Positions 17,900 through 27,542 of a stretch of DNA of 64,000 nucleotides are shown here, in pieces. Below the pieces are notes generated by a model, which worked only from the letters and a program-made list of their open reading frames with translations, ran no database searches and had not been told where the DNA came from. The number at the start of each line of letters is the position of its first letter. Position 1 is the first letter of the stretch. This stretch comes from Nakamurella deserti (GTDB lineage Bacteria; Actinomycetota; Actinomycetes; Mycobacteriales; Nakamurellaceae): assembly GCF_003260015.1 (NCBI RefSeq), contig NZ_QCXS01000002.1, positions 124,001 through 188,000 of the forward strand. The letters run 5' to 3'. A program made the position numbers and the translations under genes.

Positions 17900-20800
17900 A
17901 TGACCGGCCAGTATCCCCGTGCGGGCGCCCAGAGCGTCACCGCCCATCCCGACTTCCCGCAGCTGGAGACCGAGGTCCTCGCCTACTGGGCGGAGAACGG
18001 CACCTTCCAGGCGTCGATCGACCAGCGGTCCAGCGGCGACAACGGCAGCAACGATTTCGTCTTCTACGACGGCCCACCCTTCGCCAACGGTCTGCCGCAC
18101 TACGGGCACCTGCTGACCGGCTACGTCAAGGACCTGGTACCGCGCTACCAGACCATGCGGGGGCGGCGGGTCGACCGTCGGTTCGGCTGGGACTGCCATG
18201 GGCTGCCGGCCGAGGTCGAGGCCGAGCACCAGCTGGGCATCAAGCACAAGTCCGAGATCGAGGCGATGGGTATCGGCGTCTTCAACGACGCCTGCCGCAC
18301 CTCGGTGCTGCAGTACACCTCCGACTGGGAGGCCTACGTCACCCGGCAGGCGCGCTGGGTGGACTTCGACAACGACTACAAGACCCTCGATCTGGACTAC
18401 ATGGAGTCCGTGATGTGGGCGTTCAAGACGCTCTGGGACAAGGGTCTGGTCTACGAGGGCTACAAGGTCCTCTGGTACTGCACGCGCTGCGAGACGCCGC
18501 TGTCCAACAGCGAGACCCGGATGGACGACGTCTACCGGTCCCGACAGGACCCGGCCGTCACGGTCGCGTTCCCGCTGTCCGCCCCCGGTGCGGTGTTCGA
18601 CGGCGCGAAGGCGCTGGCCTGGACGACCACCCCGTGGACGCTGCCGTCGAACCTGGCGCTGGCGGTCGGGCCCGACCTGGACTACGCGGTCGTGGCGTCG
18701 TCCGCACACCCGGGGGAGACGTTCGTGCTGGCCGAGGCCCGCGTGGGTGCCTACGCCCGCGAGCTGCCCGACGCCGAGGTGCTGCACCGGCTCAAGGGTG
18801 CGGAGCTGCTCGGCGCCACCTACACGCCGCCGTTCGACTTCTTCGTCGGCCGGCCGAACGCCCACCAGGTGCTCGCCGCCGACTACGTCACCGTCGAGGA
18901 CGGCACCGGCCTGGTGCACATCGCGCCCGCCTTCGGTGAGGACGACAAGGCGGTCACCGACGCCGCGGGCATCGAGGTGGTCAACCCGGTCGACGGTCAG
19001 GGCAAGTTCACCGCTCTGGTCGCGCCGTACGAGGGCATGCACGTCTTCGAGGCCAACGTCCCGATCATCGGCTATCTGAAGGAATCCGGGCTGCTGATCA
19101 GACGGGAGACCTACGACCACTCGTATCCGCACTGCTGGCGCTGCGACACCCCGCTGATCCAGCGGGCGGTGTCGTCGTGGTTCGTCGCGGTGACGACGAT
19201 CAAGGAGCGGATGGTCGAGCTCAACCAGCAGGTCGAGTGGGTGCCGGGGCACATCAAGGACGGCCAGTTCGGCAAGTGGCTGGCCAACGCCCGCGACTGG
19301 TCGATCTCCCGCAACCGCTTCTGGGGGTCGCCGATCCCGGTGTGGACCTCCGACGACCCGCTGTATCCACGGGTGGACGTGTACGGCTCGCTGGACGAGA
19401 TGGCCGCCGATTTCGGCGTGCGTCCGGACGACCTGCACCGCCCGTTCATCGACGAGCTGACCCGCCCCAACCCGGACGACCCGACCGGGCGCTCGACCAT
19501 GCGCCGGGTGCCGGAGGTGCTGGACTGCTGGTTCGAGTCGGGTTCGATGCCCTACGCCCAGGTGCACTACCCCTTCGAGAACCGTGAGTGGTTCGAGGAG
19601 CACTACCCGGGCGACTTCATCGTCGAGTACAACGGGCAGACCCGCGGCTGGTTCTACACCCTGCACGTGCTGGCCACCGCGCTGTTCGACCGGCCGGCGT
19701 TCAAGTCGGTCGTGGCGCACGGCATCGTGCTCGGCGACGACGGCCTGAAGATGAGCAAGTCGAGGAAGAACTACCCGGACGTCAACGAGGTGTTCGACCG
19801 GGACGGCTCCGACGCGATGCGCTGGTTCCTGATGAGCTCGCCGATCCTGCGCGGCGGCGACCTCGTCGTCACCGAGGCCGGCATCCGGGAGAGCGTGCGG
19901 CAGGCGGTGCTGCCGCTGTGGAACGCCTGGTACTTCCTGTCGCTCTACGCGGGGGCGTCGGGCACGGTCGGGGAGTGGCGCACCGACTCGACCGACGTGC
20001 TGGACCGCTACATCCTGGCCAAGACGGCCCAGCTCCGCGACGAGCTGACCGCCGACCTCGACGGGCTGGACATCGCCGGGGCGTGCGGGGAGGTCCGCTC
20101 GTTCCTCGAGGTGCTCACGAACTGGTACGTCCGGCGGTCCCGCCAGCGGTTCTGGGACGGCGACGCGGATGCCATCGACACCCTGCACACCGTGCTCGAG
20201 GTCGTCTCGCGGCTGGTGGCGCCGCTGCTGCCGCTGACGACCGAGGTGGTGTGGCGGGGGCTGACCGGTGAGCGGTCGGTGCACCTTGCCGACTGGCCGG
20301 AGTCCGGCCTGGTACCCGCCGACACCGAACTGGTGGCGGCGATGGACGAGGTGCGCGAGGTCGCGTCGGTGGCCCTGTCGGTGCGCAAGGCCGAGTCGCT
20401 GCGGGTGCGGCAGCCGCTGGCCTCGGTCACCGTGGTGGCGCCCGAGGTGGCTCGCCTCGAGCCGTATCTCGGTCTGGTGAAGGACGAGATCAACGTCCGC
20501 GACGTGGTTCTCGCCGACCTCGCCGACGGCGGCGCCCACCAGGTGCGTCAGCAGCTGACGGTGAACGCCCGGGCCGCCGGCCCGCGGCTGGGCAAGCAGG
20601 TCCAGCAGGTGATCAAGGCGGCCAAGGCCGGCGAGTGGTCGGTGTCGGATGACGGGACGGTCACCTGCGGCGGCGTCGACCTGGCGGCGGGGGAGTACAC
20701 CCTGGAGCTGGTCGCGGCCGGTGGTGAGGACGCCACCTCCTCGGAAGCGATCGGCATCCTGCCGTCCGGCGGGTTCGTCGTGCTCGACACCGCACTGGAC

Positions 20801-21070
20801 GACGACCTGCGCGACGAGGGTCTGGTGCGCGACGTGGTGCGCGTGGTGCAGCAGGCGCGCAAGGACGCCGGGCTCGACGTCAGCGACCGGATCGTGCTCA
20901 CCGTGTTCTCCGACGACGCCGTCTGGGCCGCCGTGGACGCGCGCTCGGAGTACCTGGCCGGCGAGACCCTCGCCGTGTCGGTGACCCGCGGGGAGCCCGG
21001 CGGGTCCGGCGAGACCTCCGGCGTCGTCGGCGACGGCGTGAAGGTGAGCGTCACCGTCACCCGCGCCTGA
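17900..21070 (+). CDS. ileS: Isoleucyl-tRNA synthetase (long, IleS2-type)
   Basis: Charges tRNA-Ile. It has the class I signature as [12 protein letters not shown] (HIGH variant HYGH at residues 67-70), the editing CP1 domain, and KMSKS at 617-621. At 1056 residues, without a C-terminal zinc motif, it resembles the eukaryote-like IleS2 type found in mycobacteria, a type often less sensitive to mupirocin. Start ATG 17900 follows GAGGAG (17889-17894). A longer frame exists, but it would run into the T-box leader. Expression is probably set by the upstream T-box. Confidence 0.97.
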   Translation: MTGQYPRAGAQSVTAHPDFPQLETEVLAYWAENGTFQASIDQRSSGDNGSNDFVFYDGPPFANGLPHYGHLLTGYVKDLVPRYQTMRGRRVDRRFGWDCHGLPAEVEAEHQLGIKHKSEIEAMGIGVFNDACRTSVLQYTSDWEAYVTRQARWVDFDNDYKTLDLDYMESVMWAFKTLWDKGLVYEGYKVLWYCTRCETPLSNSETRMDDVYRSRQDPAVTVAFPLSAPGAVFDGAKALAWTTTPWTLPSNLALAVGPDLDYAVVASSAHPGETFVLAEARVGAYARELPDAEVLHRLKGAELLGATYTPPFDFFVGRPNAHQVLAADYVTVEDGTGLVHIAPAFGEDDKAVTDAAGIEVVNPVDGQGKFTALVAPYEGMHVFEANVPIIGYLKESGLLIRRETYDHSYPHCWRCDTPLIQRAVSSWFVAVTTIKERMVELNQQVEWVPGHIKDGQFGKWLANARDWSISRNRFWGSPIPVWTSDDPLYPRVDVYGSLDEMAADFGVRPDDLHRPFIDELTRPNPDDPTGRSTMRRVPEVLDCWFESGSMPYAQVHYPFENREWFEEHYPGDFIVEYNGQTRGWFYTLHVLATALFDRPAFKSVVAHGIVLGDDGLKMSKSRKNYPDVNEVFDRDGSDAMRWFLMSSPILRGGDLVVTEAGIRESVRQAVLPLWNAWYFLSLYAGASGTVGEWRTDSTDVLDRYILAKTAQLRDELTADLDGLDIAGACGEVRSFLEVLTNWYVRRSRQRFWDGDADAIDTLHTVLEVVSRLVAPLLPLTTEVVWRGLTGERSVHLADWPESGLVPADTELVAAMDEVREVASVALSVRKAESLRVRQPLASVTVVAPEVARLEPYLGLVKDEINVRDVVLADLADGGAHQVRQQLTVNARAAGPRLGKQVQQVIKAAKAGEWSVSDDGTVTCGGVDLAAGEYTLELVAAGGEDATSSEAIGILPSGGFVVLDTALDDDLRDEGLVRDVVRVVQQARKDAGLDVSDRIVLTVFSDDAVWAAVDARSEYLAGETLAVSVTRGEPGGSGETSGVVGDGVKVSVTVTRA

Positions 21071-21083
21071 CCCTGCGCATCCT

Positions 21084-21121
21084 CGGGCGGATAACTCTCA
21101 CCCGTGAGAGTTATCCGCCCG
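21084..21121. repeat. 38-bp palindrome, left copy
   Basis: Perfect 18-bp arms (CGGGCGGATAACTCTCAC and its reverse complement) separated by 2 nt, 14 bp after the ileS stop. It is almost identical to the palindrome at 22049-22086 on the other side of the DUF559 gene. It is terminator-like in shape but lacks a T-run. Confidence 0.9.
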
Positions 21122-21180
21122 AAGTCTCGGCGTGGGGACAACCCTCCGGCGCCGCCGGTCTGATCGAGCATGCTGCCGCG

Positions 21181-22059
21181 GTGGACGAAGCGGCTCTGGT
21201 CACGCTGCGCGGCGGGGTGTTCAGCCGCGCGGAGGCCCTGCGGGCGGGCGTCAGCTCGGCCACGGTGGCGCGGCGGTTGGCCGACAAGGTATGGCGGGCC
21301 GTTCATCCAGGGGTGTACCGGCACGCGGCGGTCGCCGTGTCGGACACCGTGATGCTCGAAGCCGCGCTGCTGTGGGCCGGCCCGACGGCGACCCTGTCGG
21401 GAATCTGGGCGGCGTGGTGGCACGGCCTGCGGCCGGAGCCGTCCGGCCCGGTCACGGTGACGGTGCCCCGGTCGTCCGCGGTGCGGACCCGGCCGAGCAT
21501 CGTGGTCCGCCGACGCGCCCTGAGTGCTGCCGACGTGACGACCGTGCGCGGGGTGCGGGTGATCTCGCGGGCGCTGGCGGCGCTGGAGAACGCTCGAACG
21601 ACCGACGGGCAGGACATCGTCGACCGCGCGGTGCAGCGACACGTGTCCGTGCCCGAGCTCGCGGTGGCGATGGACCGGTTCACCGGGGCGCACGGTGCGA
21701 CCGCCGCGCGTCGATCCCTGGCCTTGGTGGCCGACGGCACCGTGTCCCCTCCGGAGCGCGATCTGGCCCGGGCGTTGCGGCGGGCGGGGTTGACCCAGAT
21801 CCGCGCGGGCGTCCACGTGCGGATCGGCGGCCGCCGATGCTGGCTCGACTTCGCCGTCGAGGAGCTGCAACTCGCGGTCGAGGTGGACGGCGTCAGCGCC
21901 CATTCCGACCCGGCCGTGTTCCACCGGGATCGAGAACGGCAGAACCTGCTGGTCCGGGCCGGGTGGACGGTGCTGCGGTACACCCCGCTCCAGCTGCGGC
22001 GCGACATGTCGCGGGTCATCGCCGAGATCCGGGCCACTCTCGCGACTCTGGGCGGATAA
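21181..22059 (+). CDS. DUF559 (Vsr-fold) nuclease-like protein with AbiEi-like N-terminus
   Basis: A 292-residue protein. The N-terminal part (GVFSRAEALRAGVSSATVARR, then WRAVHPGVYRH) resembles the winged-helix antitoxin-like domain seen on AbiEi-type proteins. The C-terminus is a DUF559 restriction-endonuclease-like fold with LDFAVEELQLAVEVDG and HRDRERQNLLVRAGWTVLR, where D, E and D/R positions form the putative metal site. It starts with GTG at 21181. Its final codons and TAA stop lie inside the right-hand palindrome. The substrate is unknown. The palindrome-gene-palindrome layout suggests a mobile or repeat-associated cassette. Confidence 0.75.
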   Translation: MDEAALVTLRGGVFSRAEALRAGVSSATVARRLADKVWRAVHPGVYRHAAVAVSDTVMLEAALLWAGPTATLSGIWAAWWHGLRPEPSGPVTVTVPRSSAVRTRPSIVVRRRALSAADVTTVRGVRVISRALAALENARTTDGQDIVDRAVQRHVSVPELAVAMDRFTGAHGATAARRSLALVADGTVSPPERDLARALRRAGLTQIRAGVHVRIGGRRCWLDFAVEELQLAVEVDGVSAHSDPAVFHRDRERQNLLVRAGWTVLRYTPLQLRRDMSRVIAEIRATLATLGG

Positions 22060-22086
22060 CTCTCACCGGTGAGAGTTATCCGCCCA
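22049..22086. repeat. 38-bp palindrome, right copy
   Basis: A perfect palindrome with 19-bp arms (TGGGCGGATAACTCTCACC and its reverse complement), no loop. It overlaps the end of the DUF559 gene: the gene's TAA is bases 22057-22059. It differs from the left copy only at the centre and the outermost bases. Confidence 0.9.
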
Positions 22087-22103
22087 AGATGAGCGGCCAC
22101 CGG

Positions 22104-23336
22104 TCAGAAGTAGGTGGCGACGAGGTCGAGCAGCTCGGGGTCGTCGCCGGGACCGACCACCGGGATGAGCCGCCACTTGTCGAACGTGGTGCAGGGGTGG
22201 GAGATGCCGAGCCGCACCACCTGCCCGACCCGGACGTCGGCGTCGTCGGGTAACCGCAGGTAGGCGTGCTGGTCGTTGAGCGCCGAGACGTGGGCGTCGG
22301 TCAGCGATCTCGCCGGGGCGCCCAACGTGTCGGCGATCACCTGGGGCTCCGGGAGGCCGGCGTCGAAGCCGACGTCGCGGCGACCGGCGTCCAGCAGCGC
22401 CAGCCCCGGCTCCGGACGGGACAGCACCCGCGCCCACACGTGCAGCGCTGCGGTGAACGGCGTGCCCGCCCGGGACAGCGGGGACGCCGCCCGGTACTGG
22501 CCGTCGTCGTGGGTGAGATAGCAGCCGGAACGCAGCAGCACGGTGACGCTGGGGGCGGCGGCCGGACCGAGCACGTCGGCGACGTCGTCGAAGAAGGTCG
22601 ACCCGCCCGCGGTGAGCAGCACCTCGGGCCACTCGTACTGACCCCGGCTCAGGAAGGTCTCGTGCAGGTCGAGCATCGCGCCGAGGAAGTCCCGCACCCG
22701 GCTGACCGACGCCTCGCTCACGTCGGTGGCCAACGCCCCCTCCCAGCCGGCCACCCCGGCCAGCGCGAGCCGCGGGTGCGCGACGATCGCGTCGGCGACG
22801 GCCAGCGCCTCGTGCATCGACCGGGCGCCGGCCCTGGCGCCGGCGGCGCCGAGCTCCACCAGTACCGGAAGCGGCCGGCCGGTGGACGACAGACCGGCGT
22901 CCATCGCGGACAGCGTCGCCGTCGAGTCCGCCCACACCCGGACCTCGGCCTCACCGTCCCGCTCGGTCAGCGCGCGCAGCGCCACCGGGTCGACCACCGG
23001 GTTCGCGACGAGGATGCGTGGCACCCCCGTCGCCAGCGCGACCGCGGCCTGCTGCGGCGTCGCCACCGTGATTCCCCACGCCCCGGCGTCCAGCTGCCGT
23101 CGCCACAGCGCCGGCGCCATGGAGGTCTTGCCATGCGGCGCCAGCGCCACCCCGCGCTCGGCGCACCACGCCGCCATCTGCGCGATGTTGGCGTCCAGGG
23201 CGGTGTCGTCGAGGACGGCGACAGGAGTGGTGCACATCGACAACCGGGGCCGTGCCGCGAGGAACTCCGGCACGGACCGTCCGGCGGTCCCCGGCGGCAG
23301 CCCCTTGTCGAGTCCGGTCAGCAGCGGAGCGTCCAT
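22104..23336 (-). CDS. D-serine dehydratase-like PLP enzyme (alanine racemase N-terminal fold)
   Basis: Fold-type III PLP enzyme of the DSD1/D-threonine aldolase group, 410 residues. The PLP lysine is K70 in APHGKTSMAP. The C-terminal D-serine dehydratase-like domain carries SHPCTTFDKW, where His and Cys are the usual zinc ligands. Known relatives break down D-serine or D-threonine-type amino acids. The exact substrate is not determined here. It runs leftward, convergent with the DUF559 gene. Confidence 0.82.
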   Translation of the reverse strand: MDAPLLTGLDKGLPPGTAGRSVPEFLAARPRLSMCTTPVAVLDDTALDANIAQMAAWCAERGVALAPHGKTSMAPALWRRQLDAGAWGITVATPQQAAVALATGVPRILVANPVVDPVALRALTERDGEAEVRVWADSTATLSAMDAGLSSTGRPLPVLVELGAAGARAGARSMHEALAVADAIVAHPRLALAGVAGWEGALATDVSEASVSRVRDFLGAMLDLHETFLSRGQYEWPEVLLTAGGSTFFDDVADVLGPAAAPSVTVLLRSGCYLTHDDGQYRAASPLSRAGTPFTAALHVWARVLSRPEPGLALLDAGRRDVGFDAGLPEPQVIADTLGAPARSLTDAHVSALNDQHAYLRLPDDADVRVGQVVRLGISHPCTTFDKWRLIPVVGPGDDPELLDLVATYF

Positions 23337-23361
23337 CCGGACACCCTGTCATGCGGCCCCG

Positions 23362-24846
23362 TCAGTCCGGCGGCGGCAGCTCCGCCAGGATGCCCTCGAT
23401 GCTGCGGGCGGCACCCCGGGCGGCGACGACCTCCACCCGGCCGGTCAACGGATGCTCGGCCACCCCCTGCCAGCGCAGGAGCGCGTCGACGGCCGCCCGG
23501 CGCAGACCGTCGGCGTCGGCGCCCGCCGGCATCCCCAACCGCGCGGCGGGGTCGACCCCGCCGCCGCCGAGTAGCCGCTCCAGCTCGGCCGTCTGCTCGT
23601 CGGGCAGCGCGCATCCGTCGGTGCGCAGCTGGTCGAGCAGCCGCATCTCCTCGAAGGCGTGCGCACCGGACCGGATCTCCTCGGCGCGCGCCTGCCAGCG
23701 CGGGGCGTCCCGGCAGCCGCCGTCGCGCAGCACCGCATCCAGCACGAGCAGCGCCGACCGCGCCTGCAGGATCCGGCTCCGGCCGGTGAACTGACGGGCC
23801 AGCACCACACGAAGAGTGTCCAGCCCGCTGCGGCGGTCCAGTTCGACCGCCAACGCGGTGGCCGACCCGACAGACCCCCCGCGGATCAGGTCGACCGCGA
23901 GCCGGACCCCGAACAACCCGAAGCGATCCAGCAGCCTGGCCCGCGCTGCGAGATCCAGCGGCAGCGGGCTGTCGCGTCCGGCCAGCCGGTCGGCGGTCAG
24001 CAGCAGCTCGCCCAACTCGGCGGCGTCGGCGGCGGCGAGGACGGTCAGGCCGCGGAAGTCGTTCTCGCGCAGCGTGACCCCGGCGTGGCCGAGCAGCCCG
24101 GCGACCGGGACCACCACCGGACACAACCGGCGCAGCCGGGGGTCCGCCTGGTAGCGCTGGGCCACCCGGGCCGCGACCTCGAGCGCGTCCACCCGGCAGG
24201 AACCGATCTCGTCCGCCCGGGACAACACGCCGACCGTGTTCAGCGGCGTGCCGGACGCCGGCTCGACGTCGTGGAACGCCTCCAGGAAGCGCCCGTCGCT
24301 GGCATGGGCGTGCCGCAGCAGGTACAGCACCGCGTCGACCTCCGACGGCCGCCCGTCCTCGGGCACCAGCAGCCGCAGCGTCCGGGCCGACAGCTCGGCG
24401 CTCAACGATTCGGTGCCGGGGGTGTCGATGAGCGTGAGGTCGCGCAGCCGGCTGGTCGGCCAGCGCACCTCGATCCGGTCCAGGTCCGCGGCGGCCCGAC
24501 CGGCCAGGTCGACCTGCAGGGCGCCGTCGGCCCGGGCGAACGACGTCGGGACCGGCGGACCGTCGTGCGGGTGCAGCACGACCTCCGGGACCGGGCCCTC
24601 GGAGTACCAGGTGACGATGGAGGTGCACTCGCCCGCGTCGGTCGGCGCGAGCTCCTCGCCGACCAGAGCGTTCAGCAGCGTCGACTTCCCGGCCTTGAGC
24701 TTGCCGGCGAGCGCCACCCGGAGCGGTCCGGTCAGCCGCCGGCCCGCGGCCCGCAGGGTGTCCGCCGCCGCCGAGGTGGTCGCCGCCGCGCCTGCCTCGT
24801 CCAGCAGGGCGGCGACCGCCGGCACCAGATCCGGCGGCGCGGTCAC
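23362..24846 (-). CDS. Dynamin-like GTPase, IniC-like
   Basis: A 494-residue large GTPase. G1 is AGKLKAGKSTLLNAL (about residues 47-61), switch region GECTSIVTW, G3 DTPGTES and a G4-like LSRADE. The rest is alpha-helical. Length and position behind a larger dynamin match mycobacterial IniC, which works with IniA in the envelope-stress (isoniazid-induced) system. The GTG start at 24846 overlaps the stop of the upstream dynamin gene by 4 nt, so the two are translationally coupled. No membrane segment is evident, so it probably acts with its partner at the membrane. Confidence 0.85.
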   Translation of the reverse strand: MTAPPDLVPAVAALLDEAGAAATTSAAADTLRAAGRRLTGPLRVALAGKLKAGKSTLLNALVGEELAPTDAGECTSIVTWYSEGPVPEVVLHPHDGPPVPTSFARADGALQVDLAGRAAADLDRIEVRWPTSRLRDLTLIDTPGTESLSAELSARTLRLLVPEDGRPSEVDAVLYLLRHAHASDGRFLEAFHDVEPASGTPLNTVGVLSRADEIGSCRVDALEVAARVAQRYQADPRLRRLCPVVVPVAGLLGHAGVTLRENDFRGLTVLAAADAAELGELLLTADRLAGRDSPLPLDLAARARLLDRFGLFGVRLAVDLIRGGSVGSATALAVELDRRSGLDTLRVVLARQFTGRSRILQARSALLVLDAVLRDGGCRDAPRWQARAEEIRSGAHAFEEMRLLDQLRTDGCALPDEQTAELERLLGGGGVDPAARLGMPAGADADGLRRAAVDALLRWQGVAEHPLTGRVEVVAARGAARSIEGILAELPPPD

Positions 24847-27359
24847 GACCGGCCCCCGACGGCTGCGCCGCCCACCTGCTCGAGTACGTCCTGCTGGGCG
24901 GCGAGCGCGGCCCGCCGCCGGTCGCGCTCCGCCTCGCTCAGCCGGCCGGCCCCGGTGACCGCGCCCAGGGCCTGCCCGGCGGACCGCTGCAGCACCGCCG
25001 CCCGGGCCTGGAAGTCGTCCCGCAGCTGCCGCTGGGTACGCCGTAACGCGTCCTGGGTCTCCTTGCCCATGATGAAGCCGACTTCGTCGACGAACCGGCG
25101 CGCCGCGAGCCGGCCCTGCTGGCGCCGTTGCGCGAGTTGCCGGCGCCGTTCGTCGCGCAGCAGCTTGGAGCCGATGCCGCCGGCCAGCGCCAGCGAGAGC
25201 GGGACCATCACGACCGCGCCGAGCAGGCTGCCGGCGATCCCGAACAACGCCATCGGCACGAACACCGCGGTACGGGTGGCCGTCAGCACCGAGGCGAGCC
25301 GGCCCGCCGGTGCGGAGAGCGACTCGACCGACGCCAGCGCCAGTGACGCGAGACCGGGCGGCGGCGCGAGCCCGGCCACCGTGACCGTCGGGCCGGCCTC
25401 CAGGTCGAACGACTCGGCGACGTAGCGGGCGAGATCGGTGGCCTGCTCCTTGAGCAGGTCGTAGTTGGCGACCGCGGCCGTCACCGCCTGCCGCCGGAGC
25501 CATTCCTCGATGTCGTCCCAGGAGTGCTTGGGGTCGGCGGCGTCGATGAGCGCCTCGGCCTCGCGCAGCACTCCGCGCAGCCGCTCCTGCAGGTCGTGTT
25601 GCACGTTGGCGACCAGGTCCTGCACACCGTCGGTGAGGACCTGCTGCCAGGACGCCGCCGGGGTGGTCAGGCCGGCCGTGCGGTCGCGGACGGTGCTGAG
25701 CTGGCGCACCACCTCCGCCGCCCGGGAGGGTTCGGTGAGCACGGCCTGTTCGGCGGCCACCTCGCCGGCGAGTTGCGTGCCGACGAAGGCGAGCTCGGCG
25801 GCGGCGGCGGTGGCGGCCGCCGCCGACGCCCCGGTGGCAACGGTCCGGGCCAGGAAGGCGATCAGGTCCCGGTAGCCGGACTCGGCCAGCAGCTCCGGAC
25901 GGCGGGCCGAGCGCAGCCGCAGGAAGGACGACACCCCGAACACCGGCAGCTCCAGCCCGGCGGCGGCGAGATGCGCCCGGTCGCGCTCGACGATCTCGCG
26001 CCAGTGCGGGTGCAGGTCCGTCTTGGTCACGACGCAGGCGGCCCGCGGGCACCGCTCCAGGGCCGCGCGCAGGAAGTCCACCTCCGGTCGGTTGAGTTCG
26101 GCCGAGGCGTCGGTGACGAAGAGGACCCCGTCCACCTGGTCGAGCACGCCCAGCGTGACGATGCCGAAGGCGGAGTCGAGGCCGCCGACGCCCGGGGTGT
26201 CGACGAGACACAGCCCGGACGCGAGAAGCCGGTGCGGCAACGCGATCTCCAGTGATCGCAGCCGCCGCGCGTTCGCCGGGTTCCCGACCTCGGAGACGAA
26301 CTCCGCGATCGCGTCGAGCGCTACCGGGGCGGTGACCGGCCGTCCGGGTGAGCCGGATTCGAGATGGGCCACGGCGGAAGCGGTCTCACCGTGCCGGACG
26401 GTCGTGGGGACCACCGTCACCACGTCGGCGTCGGTGGGGCAGACCGCACTCTGCAGGAGCGCGTTCACCATCGTGCTCTTGCCCTTCTTGAACTCGCCGA
26501 CCAGCGCGACGGTGATGGTGCGCCGCTCCCACGCGTCCCGCACCCGGTCGAGCCGCTCGACGAGGTCGGACCGGCCGCGGTCCAGAGCCAGCCGACGGGT
26601 CTCCGCGAGTCGCCGGGCGATGTCGCCGGAGGGCGGGGGCGCCGCGGGCGGGGGCGAGGTGGCCGGCGGTGGCGGTGCGGAGGTGGCTGGTGCGGCCGGG
26701 GTGGACGTTCCCGGGGCGATCGCCGGGGCGGGCGGTGCCGCGGGGGGAGCGGGGGACATCGGCGCAGCGGAAAGAGGTGGTGCCGGTGCCCGGGCTGGGA
26801 TGGGCGGGGTGGGCGGGAGCAGCGCCGGTGGTAGGCCCGGTGTGGCGGGCGGGGACGGTGCGGGTGCCTGGGTTTGCGTCGGCGCGGCGGGCGGGGACGG
26901 TGCGGGAGCCTCGGCGGGACCCGGCGCAGCGGACAAGGAAGATGCCGATTGCTGACTCGGCGCAGCGGGCGTGGACGGTGCGGGAGCCTGGGCGGGACCC
27001 GGCGCGGTGGGCGTGGACGGTGCCGGACCCTGGGCGGGCGTCGGCGCAGCGGGCGTGGACGGTGCCGCTTCCCGGCCGTGTCCCGGCACAGCGGGCGGAG
27101 AGGATGCCGGTGCCGGTGCCGGTGCCGGTGCCGGTACGAGCGTCGGCGCGGCAGGCGGCAAGGGCGGTGTCGTGGGGACCGCCGGTGTGGGTGCCGGGGC
27201 GGCCGGCGGTGCGAGCGCGGCGGGCGGGTCTGTCGCCGCGCCCCCTGGAATGGCTGTCGGAGCGGCGGTGCCGTCCCCCCAGCCGAGGAAGGTGCTGCAC
27301 CCGGTGCAGAACATCGCGGCGTCGTCGTCGGCGACGCCGCACACCGCGCAGGTCTTCAT
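24843..27359 (-). CDS. Zinc-ribbon dynamin-like GTPase, IniA-like
   Basis: An 838-residue protein with an N-terminal zinc ribbon (CAVC at 4-7, CTGC at 18-21, then STFLGW). A Pro/Ala-rich region (about 35-245) holds degenerate 14-residue repeats of the APAPSTPAAP type. The dynamin GTPase follows (ALVGEFKKGKSTMVN, P-loop about 288-295; DTPGVGG; VTKTD), then a helical stalk with a double hydrophobic hairpin near the C-terminus (MALFGIAGSLLGAVVMVPLS) for membrane insertion. Start ATG 27359 (MKTCAVCG) is chosen over an upstream in-frame start because the zinc ribbon begins there. The ribbon matches those of two nearby eCIS-linked membrane proteins. Confidence 0.85.
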   Translation of the reverse strand: MKTCAVCGVADDDAAMFCTGCSTFLGWGDGTAAPTAIPGGAATDPPAALAPPAAPAPTPAVPTTPPLPPAAPTLVPAPAPAPAPASSPPAVPGHGREAAPSTPAAPTPAQGPAPSTPTAPGPAQAPAPSTPAAPSQQSASSLSAAPGPAEAPAPSPPAAPTQTQAPAPSPPATPGLPPALLPPTPPIPARAPAPPLSAAPMSPAPPAAPPAPAIAPGTSTPAAPATSAPPPPATSPPPAAPPPSGDIARRLAETRRLALDRGRSDLVERLDRVRDAWERRTITVALVGEFKKGKSTMVNALLQSAVCPTDADVVTVVPTTVRHGETASAVAHLESGSPGRPVTAPVALDAIAEFVSEVGNPANARRLRSLEIALPHRLLASGLCLVDTPGVGGLDSAFGIVTLGVLDQVDGVLFVTDASAELNRPEVDFLRAALERCPRAACVVTKTDLHPHWREIVERDRAHLAAAGLELPVFGVSSFLRLRSARRPELLAESGYRDLIAFLARTVATGASAAAATAAAAELAFVGTQLAGEVAAEQAVLTEPSRAAEVVRQLSTVRDRTAGLTTPAASWQQVLTDGVQDLVANVQHDLQERLRGVLREAEALIDAADPKHSWDDIEEWLRRQAVTAAVANYDLLKEQATDLARYVAESFDLEAGPTVTVAGLAPPPGLASLALASVESLSAPAGRLASVLTATRTAVFVPMALFGIAGSLLGAVVMVPLSLALAGGIGSKLLRDERRRQLAQRRQQGRLAARRFVDEVGFIMGKETQDALRRTQRQLRDDFQARAAVLQRSAGQALGAVTGAGRLSEAERDRRRAALAAQQDVLEQVGGAAVGGRS
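26750..27140 (-). repeat. Coding 42-bp and 6-bp tandem repeats in the IniA-like gene
   Basis: Degenerate units of about 42 bp encode repeated Pro-Ala-Pro-Ser-Thr stretches, and a pure GGTGCC hexamer run (about 27108-27135) encodes Pro-Ala dipeptides. Copy number is likely to vary between strains and alter the length of the disordered linker. Confidence 0.7.
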
Positions 27360-27542
27360 CCGCCGCCCCGGGTCCGCGGCCGGTGGCCGTCGCCAGGGCC
27401 GTCGGACCGAGCACACCGCAGGCGGTGGACAGCGTCAAGCACGATGGCGGAACTGCCGTCACGACTGCCCTTTCGGGCCGACGATCAGGCAATGCAGCCC
27501 CTGGGCGACCCCCGACTGCGAGGATCGCGGCGGAGGTGCCGG

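Noticed and set aside
17522-20539. 1005-codon minus-strand open frame opposite ileS
   Set aside because: Composition is typical of antisense GC-rich frames and ileS on the plus strand is beyond doubt.
21084-22086. Insertion sequence with terminal inverted repeats
   Set aside because: The ends are each self-palindromic rather than inverted copies of a longer terminus; no transposase motif and no target duplication was seen.
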